Positions 1-12,171 of a DNA stretch of 64,000 nt are shown here, in pieces; the stretch's first letter is position 1; each line of letters starts with the position of its first letter. Source of the stretch: Nematostella vectensis. Taxonomy: Eukaryota > Cnidaria > Anthozoa > Actiniaria > Edwardsiidae. The position numbers were made by a program, and so were the translations under genes. The stretch lies in the NCBI RefSeq assembly GCF_932526225.1, contig NC_064039.1, positions 14,774,139 to 14,838,138 on the forward strand, given 5' to 3'. A model generated the notes under the pieces. The model was given only the letters and a program-made list of their open reading frames with translations, ran no database searches and was not told the origin of the DNA.

Positions 1-758
1 CACAGATTAAGCATATAGATCATGACACACGCCGGGGTAAAGCACATGGCGTAAGCGACCAGCACGCTCACGAGCGCTTGGATCACCTTATTCTCGCGCG
101 TCATCGTACGCAGTTTCATTTTACCTTCTTTTCTCTCAGCTGCTCCAGTCGGCTTACGCGCCTTCCACTGAGCGATCTGCGCACGCAGCTTCTTGAAGAT
201 ACTCGCGTAAACAAACACAAGTACGCAGAATGTGAAGATGACCGCCGCGTTTGCAAAAATAAACGAATAAAATATGAAGCCGAGTTTGAAATAGACGAAG
301 GATGCGCCGAGTGCGATTATCCAGATAAGTATAGTCGCGATGATTGCCCGTCTTCCTGTCAAATCTAGTTTGTATTTGACCGGAAAAACAACGGCCATGT
401 AGCGGTCAAATGTGAGGGCAGCTAGACTGAGAATTGAAGCGGTTGTTAGGATGAAGTACAGAATGTGAAGGATTCTAATATCCACCACATCCACTTTAAG
501 CACCTCAGTGAGATGAAAGACTGTTGAGACCGTGTCCATAAGAACCCCTACGATCAAGTCAGTTGTGGCAAGACTGAGCAAAAAGTAGTTAAAGGGCGTA
601 CGTAGCTCGTTGAAAGGGTCCCGTACGATAGCGTAGCAAACGATGAAGTTACCCGGGATCGTGATAAGCGTTAGTAGAAACGAGACGGTCGTGGTGAAGA
701 TGGATAGATATATTGGGGCGTAAACACCACCACACGTATTAGCCCCCATCGCAGGCAT
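1..758 (-). CDS. Rhodopsin-class (class A) GPCR, 5' part, cut by window edge
   Basis: This is the first 252 codons of a seven-transmembrane receptor, read on the minus strand and open at the left window edge. The start at 758 is the first ATG and is directly preceded in frame by TAG. Visible family marks are TM1 with Gly36-Asn37, TM2 with LATTD at 63-67, TM3 ending in a DRY at 118-120, TM4 around 139-155 and TM5 around 160-185. A basic third intracellular loop covers about 189-225, and the start of TM6 has a CFTP motif near 239-242. TM7 lies outside the window. The usual TM3 cysteine is missing, and the loop between TM4 and TM5 is very short and has no cysteine. That pattern is known from the melanocortin/adenosine/cannabinoid group, so the receptor may belong near it. 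The ligand cannot be inferred. The call as class A is firm; the subfamily is a guess. Confidence 0.9.
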   Translation of the reverse strand, partial: MPAMGANTCGGVYAPIYLSIFTTTVSFLLTLITIPGNFIVCYAIVRDPFNELRTPFNYFLLSLATTDLIVGVLMDTVSTVFHLTEVLKVDVVDIRILHILYFILTTASILSLAALTFDRYMAVVFPVKYKLDLTGRRAIIATILIWIIALGASFVYFKLGFIFYSFIFANAAVIFTFCVLVFVYASIFKKLRAQIAQWKARKPTGAAERKEGKMKLRTMTRENKVIQALVSVLVAYAMCFTPACVMIYMLNL

Positions 759-2478
759 CTAGACGAAATATTTCGCAAGCGATATTACAATTAAAAGTTG
801 TTCAGTTTCAAATTTCTTGACTGTTTTCCTGCCTGTCTCTTTACTGCAAACATTTTTCTTTCTTTTTTAATGAGATGTTTACTGTAACCAGGATATTGGC
901 CAGTTCATCCCGTGCGTTTTCGGCTTTGTATCAACTTGCTGTTTTCGGTTTTGATAACCTTCCCAAAATTATTGTCGACAACTGACCAGATGATTCTTAG
1001 CGATTGAAGAAGACTTCAATGCAGTTGCTTGTAGCTATTAAGCTCTACAAATAAAGCGCAAAAAAGAACAAATAAATAATAACGCATACTCTTAAAACGT
1101 TTCTCGATACCCAGTGCTTTGGTGATGTAAAGAATCCGAAAAGTTGCTTAGAAACTTATATTCTTCCAAGGCAGTTAGCGGACTGCTTAATTTTGTACGA
1201 CATTCAAAGTGAATTTTTATGCAAAAAAGAAAGGAAAATAAGAATGGAAGATTGATAAGGTAAAGAGTTATACTAACCTCAAATTTCACTCCAGCTTGTA
1301 GGTGCGCTCCTTGGTAATGGTTTAGCCGAAGTGATATAATTGCATCCCCAATTTACGAATCTAAGAATTAAGTAATTACCGTATAAAAAGAAAAGGAAAT
1401 GCAAAGAAGTCGTATTTTTTTTTGCCTCTTGATATAAGCACCTGCCGCTGGGCGAGCTCTCCGTCTGCATAAAAAAAATGAAATTTCAACAGTTTTAATG
1501 CTTGTCACCTTTTCAAAGCCCAAAGAGCTTTTCAAAAGCCACACTTTTCTATCAAATAGAAATTTGTTAACTATTTGCCGGGTTACCATTAAACCAGCAA
1601 CATTTTTGGACGTTACTTGTTGAGAGTTTTTTGGGAAAATAAGAACCTAACGATACCTTGAAGGTATAGCTAGCATCCTTTGGTGAACATGCTATAAAAC
1701 CTATCATGGCATTGGCCTATTGTTCTGCCTAAACACTAGTTGTTTTTCTGCTTTTTAAAAACCAGAAAAAGAATAAATTAGGAAATAAGGTTACAAAAAG
1801 CTAAAAAAGGCTTTTCTAAATAAGAAAGGAAAGAAATATGGAAATGTTTAAGAAGTTGACAGGTAATCAGCGTTATTAAGACTGTGACTGCACCTTCATT
1901 GTTCCAGCTGCTTGAAAGCTTCTCGGTGAGCTCAGGTGAAATAAATATTTTATCACTTCACATGTCATGCTTCGAGAAAGTTATAATATATTTTTCCCTT
2001 TTGTGATGGAAACGTCGCAAGGGGCTACGATAGTTATTAACAATAAAAGGCAATTTGAACTTAAAATTGCTCGCTTCGTTGATAAAATAAAGTACTTTTA
2101 TTATAATAGGCTTAAGTGGATATAATTGAAATAATCAGTTGGGCTAAAAAGCGAGATTGCTTTGCACCAACGGAGAGATATCTAATCTCGCCCGTTGTAT
2201 CCGTACAGTAGTACAAAAAGAGGACAAAGGATGTTAAAATTACTTTATAGCGACCACTCTAGCATCTTACAGAACACTTGTTATATAGTGTGACCTCCAT
2301 ACTACGAACACGTACTTCATGGAGCATAATAACACTTACAAACAATGATTTGTTTATCACACCCAGCAGGCTTCGAATATTCTATGGGTTCTATCTATAA
2401 CCAAGAGACGTGCTCTCTTACTATAACTCATTTGCTCGTTCCGTTAGCGCTGTAAAAGTCCGTGGGCACATTTCATAA
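759..2478. other. Intergenic, no gene seen
   Basis: AT-rich sequence upstream of the receptor gene. Open frames here are short, start at arbitrary ATGs and overlap one another on both strands. I see no convincing exon, repeat array or RNA gene. The receptor promoter and any 5' untranslated exon must lie in the first part of this stretch, but no specific element can be named. Confidence 0.5.
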
Positions 2479-2661
2479 AGCCCTGTGCAAACTGCCCCAG
2501 AACCGGCCAGCATTGGTGGCGAATTCTTGCTCGACTGACCACAAGAAAAAGGAAATGTTAGAAAGTCCATTTCCCATTTTGACATTTCCTTTTTTCTATA
2601 GTCAGTCAAGCGAGAATTCGCCAGCAATGCTGGCCGGTGCTGGTGCAGTTTGCACGGGGCT
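2479..2661. repeat. Long hairpin (MITE-like or fold-back element)
   Basis: Two arms of about 80 bases, 2479-2559 and 2582-2661, are near-perfect reverse complements separated by a spacer of about 22 bases. Shared blocks include GTGCAAACTG, CCGGCCAGCATTG and AAGGAAATGT and their complements. Such a structure is typical of fold-back elements or of a non-autonomous DNA transposon consisting almost only of its inverted repeats. No flanking target duplication could be fixed with confidence. Confidence 0.8.
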
Positions 2662-2902
2662 CAACACTCTTTAATTGGCTGCACTTCGAGATCAAACGAG
2701 TTCACTCAGAGCAATTTAATTTGCAATTCAACGACTTCTTTCTGAAAAGCGGCCTGTTGGTATGTATACTAGTAATCAGGCAACCTTTAGCACTGGCAGA
2801 CGCCCATTTTACGCCCATTCTACGCTTAATGTACACATTTAGGGGTGGAAAATTGGGAAAAAGTCATAACAAGCTTTTTTAAATGTTTGTGTCTTAAATT
2901 AA

Positions 2903-2964
2903 AGGGGAACTGCCAGCTAAATACAACCAGGTCTTATATTTAGATGTAAAAACAAAAAATACGC
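2903..2964 (-). repeat. Left piece of a dispersed repeat (copy A), split by the TTAA element
   Basis: This segment matches, in the opposite orientation, positions of about 9825-9892, including GGGGAACTGC and AGCTAAATACAACC. The remainder of the same repeat copy resumes after the neighbouring insertion at 6578. Together they show that an older repeat was cut in two by a later transposition event. Confidence 0.75.
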
Positions 2965-3297
2965 TTAAGGTAATTCCCTTGAATTGCACTGCGCACCCCT
3001 TCCGCGCAAGTGGAGCGCGCTGTTTGTTCGAATTTTCCGGTAATATATAGATTTAGGCACTGCCTAAAAGCGGAGCCAGCATAAACACCTTTTGTGTTGA
3101 CTGATCAAAGGTATTATTGGGGGATCTAGGATCCTGCTCTCTACTGAGATTTATTTATTGTACCAACCAAATGGATCCAGGCCTTATTCAATAATTTAAA
3201 TTATGCAGTACATCAAAGTTAACAAACACAATTCCTGGTGTGGATATGGCTGTCAAAGTTGTCAAGAGTCTAATGGTAAATTCTTATGTCCCATCAT

Positions 3298-4655
3298 AGA
3301 AGTTCCATTATGAATATCTTTTTTTAAATAAAAACAATACTCCCACAAGCTTTGCCCTTGTGCAGAAAATGTCATGGATGTAACAGCATTCCAAAGATTC
3401 AAAATAATATATTTAGACTGTTTAGATGCCATACTGTGATTTTTATGTATTGATTTAGTGGCGATTCTCTCCTTCATTGGACCGAATATTCAGAAAAATG
3501 TCTGGAAATTAAAATCCAAAAATATATCTCCTTTCATGCATTACATATTGGTGCACCCCACTTTACCATGTAGTGGCCTTAATGTTGGTGGCCTACTCCC
3601 AAATGAATGCAATGAAGAAAAAACAGATTGAAAATGCTAACTTCTAATTTCAAACCAAACCCTTTCATTGATCTATGTTTGGGGTAGAGAGGAATCAAAG
3701 AATATCAATTGACTAAAAAATAATCGACGGGAGAGGAGATATAAAGTGGATTGACTCGACTTGAAACGTTTGGTGACAAAAATATAACAGTAATGAAAAT
3801 AATTTGATTGAGCATTTCTTGACATTCCCCCTTTCCCATTATCTTAACCCTTTCACCACCACAGGCCTCTAAAGAGGCCATGTCTTTGCTATCCAAGCTA
3901 TGTGAACAGAATTCTATTATTGACAAATAACAAGGTTGTTGCTAGTGTTATAAAGTTTTAAGTATCTTGCCCTAAAAAACCCTTCCCCTCAATAAAAGTT
4001 CCATTAATGTACATTTGTAAAGCTACATTCTGACAAGCTTTGTTCTTGCGAAGAACAATGGATGAAACAGGATTTCAAAGATGGAATATAGTGTCAGACA
4101 CAATTTTAAATAAGATGCAATGCTGAATATTTAATGTACCATTTTAAGTGGTGATTTTCCATCCCCATGGGAATTAATATCTACAAATATACATCCAGTA
4201 ATGCATTATATTTTGGTGTTTTGAGAAACCCTGGACATAACTATTCCAATGAAATAAATCTAAACATCTAAAATAAATGTAATGGGCAAGAGACTTGGAA
4301 AGAAAATCCTAAAAAGAAAATATAAGTGAAGGTAATAAATGAAAATTTCTAATTTAAAAATGAAATCTGTTCATTAATTTATTTTTTGTGTAGAGGGGAA
4401 ATAGCAAAGAGCATCAATTGCATAAAAATAGTCAACAGGGAGAAGAAAAAGGAAGAAATATGACTCTTCCTTAAATGTTTGAAAAGAAAATATAATAACA
4501 ATAATGTGATAATTATATTCAGTATTTTTCTAAAATATCCCCTTTCCCATTATCTTTAGGTTGATAGAAAACTGTTTTCTTTACAGATTTATTATTTAAA
4601 AAGCAAAAGTTTGTTTAAAGTTTTATATTATATAAGTATCTTGTTCTAAAAAAAC
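3298..4655. repeat. Two diverged direct copies of a block of about 690 bases
   Basis: Copy 1 is about 3298-3982 and copy 2 about 3996-4655. They share, in the same order, landmarks such as AGTTCCATTA, CAAGCTTTG, CCCCTTTCCCATTATCTT and AAGTATCTTG followed by CTAAAAAA. The copies differ by many substitutions and indels, so the duplication is old. No coding potential is seen. Confidence 0.7.
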
Positions 4656-5814
4656 CTATGTGTGTGTACTGCTGAATCACATAGTAATGAACTAGTCATT
4701 TGCGCCCCCTCCCTTATGGTCCTGCAGAAGTCAGGGGTTAATGTGGGGTTTTAGACCACTTTTTAACCAGAATATGTCAAGAGGGGTGGTGGCATTGACT
4801 GTTTTTGACTCTTAACTTGGAAACAGGCTTTTAACAAAGTCTAATCCCCCACCCTTTCCTGGAACCATGGATGTGGAGGTATCAAATGACTAGTGAATAA
4901 GAACATCCTACTGTTCTCTTCAAGACATGATTTTTAACTCTCATGTCTTCCAGTCTTTAGCATTCATCTTGGCCCTCAGGTAGTTCCTGGTTCATAAAAG
5001 AGTAAAAACAATTATTTATTATTTCTTTCAAAACAATCCTTTTATCAAGCCATTTATAATCTAACTAATTTTCCACAACTATTTGAAAAAATATAAACAC
5101 ATGAGATGCAAGATGCAGACAATAACAACAATACATATTAAAAATAGGGTTTTTTTTTTATCCTCGGTAAGGAAAATTTCTCTTGTAAGTTGAAAAAGCT
5201 GCTGTATCTTCTAAGGATATGTATCTTCTTAGGACTAAGAGCACAGGATTAAAGACAAGAACGGTCTTCTTTAGCAGTATTTGACAAATGCAACACGATA
5301 TTGGTTAGCCTTTATGAAACATCTCAACACAATCAATCTGCCCTGAAGAAGTCTTATTAAAGACGAATTCCATTTTTTGTTGTATTGTATTTTATTCAAC
5401 ACAATCAAGAATATAGATAAAAGGAAGAATGTCAAAACAAAACCTGTTATGCTCAAATAATTTGATTACTAAGTTAAGTACTCGCATTCTCAAAGCATAC
5501 AAAAAGGACAACAAAAAGCCTAATAACTGTCAAATCCTCAATAGACAATACAAATCGTCCTCCGAAACTCACCTTGCATTGTTTTCTTTTTGTTTTTTTG
5601 GTCGCTTTCTTGTGGTTCTGTTCGCTTTTTAATGTGAACTGTTACTTGCTTAAATTTACTAGCTAAAACCAGATAAATCTTGGCGTGAATGAATGTTAGT
5701 AGATCTCCTCTAGTTGACTTTATCCTTAAGTCACAAAATTTGAGGCAAAATAAATAATCATCGTATAATCGACAAGAACTTTTTCCCTTGCTCCGTGCTT
5801 CTTGTATTTAGCCG

Positions 5815-6030
5815 CCATTTCAGGGCCGAGTGGGGCCTGGGAGTCGCGCGGCTGACTGACTGGCTGGCTGGCTGGCTGGCGAGTGACACCACAGGGTACC
5901 CGCGCGATGACCACAAAAACCAAGTCGCATACCTATACCATATTTCTATGCCTATGTGGCTACGCGCGCGGCCTGCGGCCGCGCTTGGCTCCGCTATTAA
6001 GTGCGCGCGCGCCACAGTTGTACAAGAAAA
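5815..6030. other. GC-rich patch with (GGCT)n inside the TTAA element
   Basis: A locally GC-rich block in otherwise AT-rich sequence. It has a run of about five GGCT units at 5861-5880 and dense CGCG and GCGGCC motifs around 5950-6015. Open frames appear on both strands because the patch lacks stop codons. I see no domain in any of them. Confidence 0.5.
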
Positions 6031-6078
6031 CACAGCAAAAGGCGCGTGTTTTTTAACCTAAAATCGCTTTGACAGAAA

Positions 6079-6560
6079 AACGAAGTCGGTTACCCCCATT
6101 TTTTATTTGCTCAAATAGTTAAATATATACGGAAAATGATATACTGAAAGAAGAAAAAAAAGTTGGGTTGTAGAAGTTTTGTTATTTCTCTTAAAAGCCG
6201 TAAAAATACTTCAAAATGGCGCTTTTACCATATGAATAGTGGCGAAAACAATGTCTTTTAGTGCGATCTCTCAAAATGTGATTTGTTTTGAACATTAGCT
6301 ACTACGGGTTATTGTTTAGGAGATCGGATTTTGGCAGCTAGAAAAACAGAACTTAATTTTCTAAAGACTATAGGCACTCTTTTTGAAAACTAAGAGTTGA
6401 GATATTTCCTCGCGCGATCAGTAAAAACGCGTCAACTCTACGCCCCTCTGTTGTGAAAACGAGGTCGGTACCCCCATTTTTTTATTACACTTTTTGAAAG
6501 CCCTTAACTTCAATATTGTTTATGCCAAGTTTTAAAAAATTCTGGGTTGTAGAACTATTT
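6079..6560. repeat. Subterminal direct repeat of the TTAA element
   Basis: A block reading CGAAGTCGGTTACCCCCATT near 6080, followed later by GTTGGGTTGTAGAA, recurs near 6460-6560 as a similar GGTCGGTACCCCCATT block followed by CTGGGTTGTAGAA. Subterminal repeats of this sort are often transposase binding sites. That function is inference. Confidence 0.5.
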
Positions 6561-6577
6561 CAAGGGAATTACCTTAA

Positions 6578-6730
6578 CGTAGGTGTTTTCGCGCGGTTAT
6601 AATCCGTTTTCGAGAAATTCGACGTTTTGCCGCCATCTTGGATGTTTTGCTCGTCAGCGCATAAGCTGTCAGCGGTCGCTTTTGTGACGTACAGTATTAA
6701 CAAGGTGGCGTTTGTTCCCGTCCTATGCAA
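6578..6730 (-). repeat. Right piece of dispersed repeat copy A
   Basis: Continues the repeat interrupted at 2964. It matches the reverse complement of about 9690-9822 with shared stretches such as CGCCATCTTGGATGTTTTGC and GTGACGTAC. The short open frame over it is a by-product. Confidence 0.75.
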
Positions 6731-9689
6731 ATATATATTCTCATTTACGATTAACACTCGTAAACACTGTAAACTATGCTGCGAGTTGTAATCACCGAGG
6801 TTTCAGCACATCAAACTCAGAGACAAAGTCTGATGCTACTCCGTAGGACGCAGAACATCAATTAGGGGGAAACTGTTTAAAACAAGATCGAAAAAGTGTG
6901 ATGTGCGACTTCATGTACTCAAACGACTGTTCGATAAGCTTACAACATAGAACTTATCGTTTGATCCGCCACAACTACCTGGATCCAAGTACTTTTCCAC
7001 GTACTAGAAAAACTGTAAGTGATTTTTTGAAATATTTTGAAATACTGTTGTAAAAAGAAGGCATTTAGCAAATTGGAAAAAAAAGTCGATAAGAGTAAGT
7101 GTTTACATTAAGCTTTTTTAGCGAGGGAAATAGCCGATGAAGTAGATTTTTTTAGATTATTTTTTTATTTTATTTATACCCATTGTATGCTAGCTCTTAC
7201 TGCCGAACAGACCTTCTAATAAAATTGTGTAGATGAACTGCTAAAAGTTGTGTATTTGATTGTATACTCTCGTCTCAGTGAGTCTTTGCATTAAAAGCTG
7301 TTGTAAAATGAGGGCCGTTCTTCGGGGATTGAACAGAGTAGAAGAACTGGTATAAAGAACCTGAAGGGTAACAGAATAAGTTACATGCTACCCAATAATA
7401 AGACAAAAAAATCTATCTGGGTATAGCAAGCATAATACAGTTTATATGTGGGCTATGTGTGCAGAATCGGAAACAACTCCTCTTTCCTCGAATTGGCTCA
7501 AATCTCTTGAAAATATTTCATAGTCTCGGAGAGTGTTGATACAATGAAATAATCAGTCATCAATTGTTTCGGAATTAAAATTGATGTCTGGTTTATTAGA
7601 TGATTTGGCCAAAAAAAACTCTCAAAGTATACCAGATTCAATTCAATTCTTCAGTTCTGAAATACAAAACTCTACTAGAGACTATGATTAACATGCTTAC
7701 TGGAATTAAAGCGCCAAATCATAAAAACAGGCTTTTATTTACGGTAAAATTCTTGTAAAAAGCAACCCTTTTTTTTTCAGTGCATTTCAAGTAATCATGC
7801 AGTAGAGAGCGTGCATGGTATGGTGTTCACCATCTTAGTAAAATATGAACAACTATAACAAATTTGGAATCACCATAACAGCATCAAGACTTCCCTAGTA
7901 AGCCTCACTAGTCAGCTCCCGGGACAATTTTTCTTTGTCTAGAAGAGGGGTCTTAAAGGAAAATAGAAAGAGGGGGGGGGGGGGGTTTAGAATGATAGAA
8001 ATAGGGGTTTTATTTCAAAATCTGTCTCTAGCTTTTGGCACTTGGTGATTTTAGCCCCTAGTTAGCAAAGCTTTTACTGTGTTCACATAGTAGGTAGCAC
8101 TAAGCAATAAGCTAATAAATGTTCATATAAAATAAGACAAGACAACTCCTCTCTATTTCTGCCATTTATTGGTTCAACAAAAGAATGAATAATATAAGAT
8201 TTCTGCTGAGCATTAGTGCATTTCCAAGGGAATTGCAGCCCCAATCCAACAACCACCTCCCCCTCATTGACACACCCCAGGCTACAGGCAAGGGGTACAC
8301 TATACAAAATCATATAAAAACTAGTTCAGAAGGGTTGATCTTTTTGCCCAATCTATTAATGATTGATGTTGATTGTGTTCAAGTAAAAGTCTAACACTCA
8401 CCCATAACCCTAGGAGATCACTTCAAGCAATTTAGTGCTGTGTGAGATTCAGATATTTGCAATTTTATTGAAACAAGTCTGTTAGTATATTCCACATAGT
8501 CAAAATAATTGTAGATTCACATATATAGCACAGCTGCACAACCTTTTATTGTGGTGCAGGTGTGAAGCATGAAGTTATTCTTTTTAGGTTCTTCATCAGT
8601 GCAACTTGCATTTAAACATTCTCATATACTGGTAACATTTGATTGGACTTTTATCATGCAGAGGTGGGGAATGCAGTCATTAACCACATTCCAGAAAATG
8701 ATAAGCAGCACATCACATTGTGATTGCCACCAAATGAACAAATAAAAAGACTGTTTGTACAATAGTATTTTAAGTTGCTAGCTTGATTCTTCATTTTTAG
8801 AGCATAACTCTAATAAAAAAAAACATTTTGCTGCTATCTGAGCATTGGCACGTTCTTAGCATGTTCTTAAAATTTGGTGCAAAACCCAGCCTGGACATTT
8901 TTATAAAAAAGGTTCTTATAAAAAAAGGAGTGTATTTTTTATAACTTACAGTACTTTCATATTATGAAAGAGTCCAAATACCAGCAGACAGTCAAGAGGC
9001 TATATTAAAACACTACAGTAGGCATCCATGAGTTCAAATAATTGTGTAAAAAGTAGCCAATAAAATGATGGTTGTACTTTATGGACTGAAGACCATTACA
9101 GCATCACTGCAGTATAAATTTTAAATAAAATATAATGTATAATAAAAAATAAATGATATATGAACTATTTTCAAAAAACGCCATTCATATTATAAAATAC
9201 AAATTAAAACCATAGGCAGTCAAAGCTATTACAGTAACATCACTAAAGATATTTCGCAAAATAAAGAAGAATGAAAACCTGAAGTTTCTAAATAAATTCT
9301 CATATTAGCCTAGCGTATGAAGGATGCAATTTCGGATGTCATGTAACACAATTGACTTCAAAGCAAAGTACTAGAAATAAAAAATATAAGACAAGGAAAA
9401 TTATTTAAGTTACCTGAATCTTCTGATTCATTTTCAAGTACTTAAAAGCTTATTTTACCCATTTTAAGGCTTGCAATAACTTCATTAGCAGCACGACAAA
9501 GTTTTTACGGCATATGTACACCGATTCCTCAGATCCATTGTCGTTTGGTTGTGATATGCTTGCTCTTGCATAGTTTCGAGCTTGAATGATTCAACGTGAG
9601 GTTGTTTGATGACACGTGGAATGAGACAAAAACAAATGGCTGCCACAAAGTTTCAGCGGTAATCTCAAAGAGCAACTTAGACCACGCCA
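6731..9689. other. Intergenic, no gene seen
   Basis: AT-rich, non-coding in appearance. It contains a guanine run at about 7971-7985 and otherwise only short frames without recognisable features. Confidence 0.45.
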
Positions 9690-9892
9690 TCTTGTTCATA
9701 CAGTACGTCACAAAAGCCACCGCTGACAGTTTATGCGCTGACGAGCAAAACATCCAAGATGGCGGCGAAACGTCGAATTTCTCAAAAACGAATAATAACC
9801 GCGCGAAAACACCTACAGCAAGCGTATTTTTTGTTTTTATATCTAAATATGAGTCTTGGTTGTATTTAGCTTGCAGTTCCCCTTTAAAGACA
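9690..9892 (+). repeat. Intact copy B of the dispersed repeat
   Basis: The uninterrupted version of the repeat that flanks the TTAA element, in inverted orientation relative to copy A. At the position equivalent to the TTAA site this copy reads TTGC, consistent with an empty but diverged target. No coding capacity is apparent. Confidence 0.75.
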
Positions 9893-10151
9893 TGCAAGAC
9901 ATGCTTTTAAATTTCCAAAAGTATCATTGGCTCAATCTATATAACAAAAGGCACAACATAACACCAAGATTATTGTTTTTGTATTGTTTTCTGATAGCTG
10001 AATTTATCCAAACATCATCAAGAAAAAATATTTTAATTTTTTTTTAAACTCTTATTAACTACTGTAATTGGGACTACAGGTTTTATGGACCCCTTTCTTA
10101 TAACCTTGGGCAAATATATTTAAATACAATTTAAACGTATGGTACAATTAC

Positions 10152-10429
10152 TGTAGAGATTACCGCTGACCACTCTCGTTCCCAGGACTATGGGACGGGT
10201 GGAAAAAACAAGATGGCGGACTAAAGTTGACTTCACGAACTATACACCGCTTCACTGGGTGTAATCCACCGGTTTTTACCCATTTATAGTCGTAAGAGTC
10301 TCCTGTGTTTTGTTCATTACCTCGTTCATGTTGTTCAAACGATTTATTGTTATCTATCTTATCTTTGTTAGAACGACTTTAACATCTTTGTCAATAAATC
10401 GAGTTGTCATCGAGGAGTATTCATCTTCA
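10152..10429 (+). repeat. 5' LTR of the Gypsy element
   Basis: Begins TGTAGAGATTACC and ends TCTTCA, 278 bases. It pairs with 15375-15652 with five differences. It should hold the element promoter and polyadenylation signal; an AATAAA-like AATAAAT lies near its 3' end. The sequence following at 10430 starts TGTTGAAGTCG, and I could not assign a tRNA primer. Confidence 0.93.
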
Positions 10430-10483
10430 TGTTGAAGTCGTTGGCTCACTAGTGATCTCCCAGCACCACAGCTACAGACAGCC

Positions 10484-11266
10484 ATGGTCATAGTCCGGTG
10501 CTCCGTCCCAAACTGCGAGTTTGCCACCGACGACGTTTCTGAAGCCCTGGCTATTACCCTTCTTACGAATCACGGACTCGCCCACCAGATTACACCGCCT
10601 CCCGTCGCAAGACCTACCCCAGCGCCTGCTCCCCGTGGCCCTAAACTTGAGCGCCCAAAAGTGGACATTGGCGCATCCACCGAAGGATGGAATGTCTTCA
10701 CTCGCCGCTGGCAAGTTTTTCGCACTGGATCTGGCATCGATGACGACTCAGCGCCTTCCCAATTATTCCAGTGCGCAGGTACTAAGCTCGGCGACAGTTT
10801 GTTGAAAGCAAACCCGGCTGCCGCCTCAAGCCTCTTGCAAGACCTCCTAGCTGCTATGCGATCCCTCGCCGTCATCCCAGTCGCAACGGGTGTCCTACGC
10901 GCCGAGCTGCTGCAGATCCGCCAAGAACGCGACGAGCCGTTCCGCGCATTCTCTGCACGGGTGTGCGGTAAGGCCGAGACATGCGAGTTCGAGGCAGGGT
11001 GCGAGTGCGGAAGAAACCTCGACTACACTGACCACATCATTCGCGATGTCCTGCTAAACGGCATCAACGACCCAGACACCCGCCGGGAGGTACTGGGTAC
11101 CAAGAACATCCTTAAAACCCCCGTTAATGACGTCATCGCACTGGTCGAAGGTAAAGAGATGGCTCGAAACGCGCTACCATCGTCGTCCTTGTCCGCCATC
11201 TCGTCTTTCCGAAGGCAGCAAAAAAAACCCCTCAGACAACCCCCCAGCAGCCCCTTCGCAACCTGA
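10484..11266 (+). CDS. gag: Gypsy gag-like protein
   Basis: A 260-residue frame beginning 54 bases after the 5' LTR. It opens with a short Cys-containing segment (residues 6-11), then a proline-rich linker (about 38-52). A helical segment that fits a retrotransposon capsid core follows (about 60-235, including residues FRAFSARV near 154-161). A CxxC...CxC cluster near 165-176 suggests metal binding. The frame closes just after a run of eight adenines at about 11219-11226. Downstream in another frame lies a second Cys pair cluster (CSDC and CITC, about 11282-11375), probably the original nucleocapsid zinc knuckle. The A run is therefore either a programmed frameshift site or a lesion. Confidence 0.75.
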   Translation: MVIVRCSVPNCEFATDDVSEALAITLLTNHGLAHQITPPPVARPTPAPAPRGPKLERPKVDIGASTEGWNVFTRRWQVFRTGSGIDDDSAPSQLFQCAGTKLGDSLLKANPAAASSLLQDLLAAMRSLAVIPVATGVLRAELLQIRQERDEPFRAFSARVCGKAETCEFEAGCECGRNLDYTDHIIRDVLLNGINDPDTRREVLGTKNILKTPVNDVIALVEGKEMARNALPSSSLSAISSFRRQQKKPLRQPPSSPFAT

Positions 11267-11415
11267 CAGGGCCAGGCAGGCTGCCTGCTCGGATTGCCGC
11301 GCTCTGTTCCACGTATTTTCGGAAGGGACCAGGGGCTGGAACAGCAAGCCACACCAGACGTGCATCACGTGCCACCGATCCCGCCGTCGCCGCCACCGGC
11401 CACAACAACCACCCC

Positions 11416-12140
11416 ATGCCTGCAGTCCAGACAGTGGAGTCAGAGCCGATATCTCAAATTGCAGCGCTCCACGACAAAGAAGCCAACGCTCCCCCACAAC
11501 ACACGCCCACCACCCATGGCACTGTGCACAAGCCTACCGCTGTCACGCTTGATCACCATGTCTTCACCAAAGGCGAGTGGAAACGAGCACGCCTCCGCGC
11601 ACACCCAACCATCCCGATCACCGTGTCGCTCGATAAGCAAACCACAACCAGACATAGCCACTCTGCACGCAATTTGTCTCTCCAAGCTGAGGCCTCGGCC
11701 ATAGCGGACACTGGCGCACAATCTGACCTGTGGTCTCTCGCAGAATTCCTGGCATGTGGCTTCTCGCTGGAGGACCACTTCCCGGTAGGCCTTGACCTCA
11801 CCGCCGCCAACTGCTCGCCAATCGCCATCGATGGCGCGTTCTTCTCCCGACTGTCGACGATCACTCGTGACGGTGAAGCAGTGTCTTGCCGCTCAATGGT
11901 ATACGTAAGCAGCAGCGTCCAAGCCATGTACTTATCGTACGAGTCCATGCTTAACCTGGGCATCTTATCACATGGCTTTCCCTCCGCCGAGTCCCTGAAG
12001 AACCCAAGCGACGAGCACACCGATGACTCAGCCACCCCGCACATACCCCTGTCAGTCAACTCCACGCGAGCAGTCAACGAGGGCTGCAGCCAACCCGACA
12101 ACACAGCGGGCACATGCTCGTGCCCCCAGCGTATCGCCGC

Positions 12141-12171
<31 letters not shown>

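Larger units (their letters stand above)
2965..6577. mobile_element. Non-autonomous DNA transposon with TTAA target duplication (piggyBac-like)
   Basis: The element core is 2969-6573, about 3.6 kb. It begins GGTAATTCCCTTGAA and ends with the exact reverse complement, and it is flanked on both sides by TTAA (2965-2968 and 6574-6577). Outside these sites the two halves of one dispersed repeat are found, which fixes the ends independently. TTAA duplication is characteristic of piggyBac-type transposition. No transposase frame is visible inside, so the copy must have moved with help from elsewhere or has lost its gene. Inside are a duplicated block of about 690 bases, a GC-rich patch at 5800-6030 and subterminal repeats near the right end. 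Confidence 0.75.

Noticed and set aside
5726..6061. Frames of 65-91 codons in the GC-rich patch
   Set aside because: Open on both strands only because the patch is GC-rich; lie inside a non-coding transposon.
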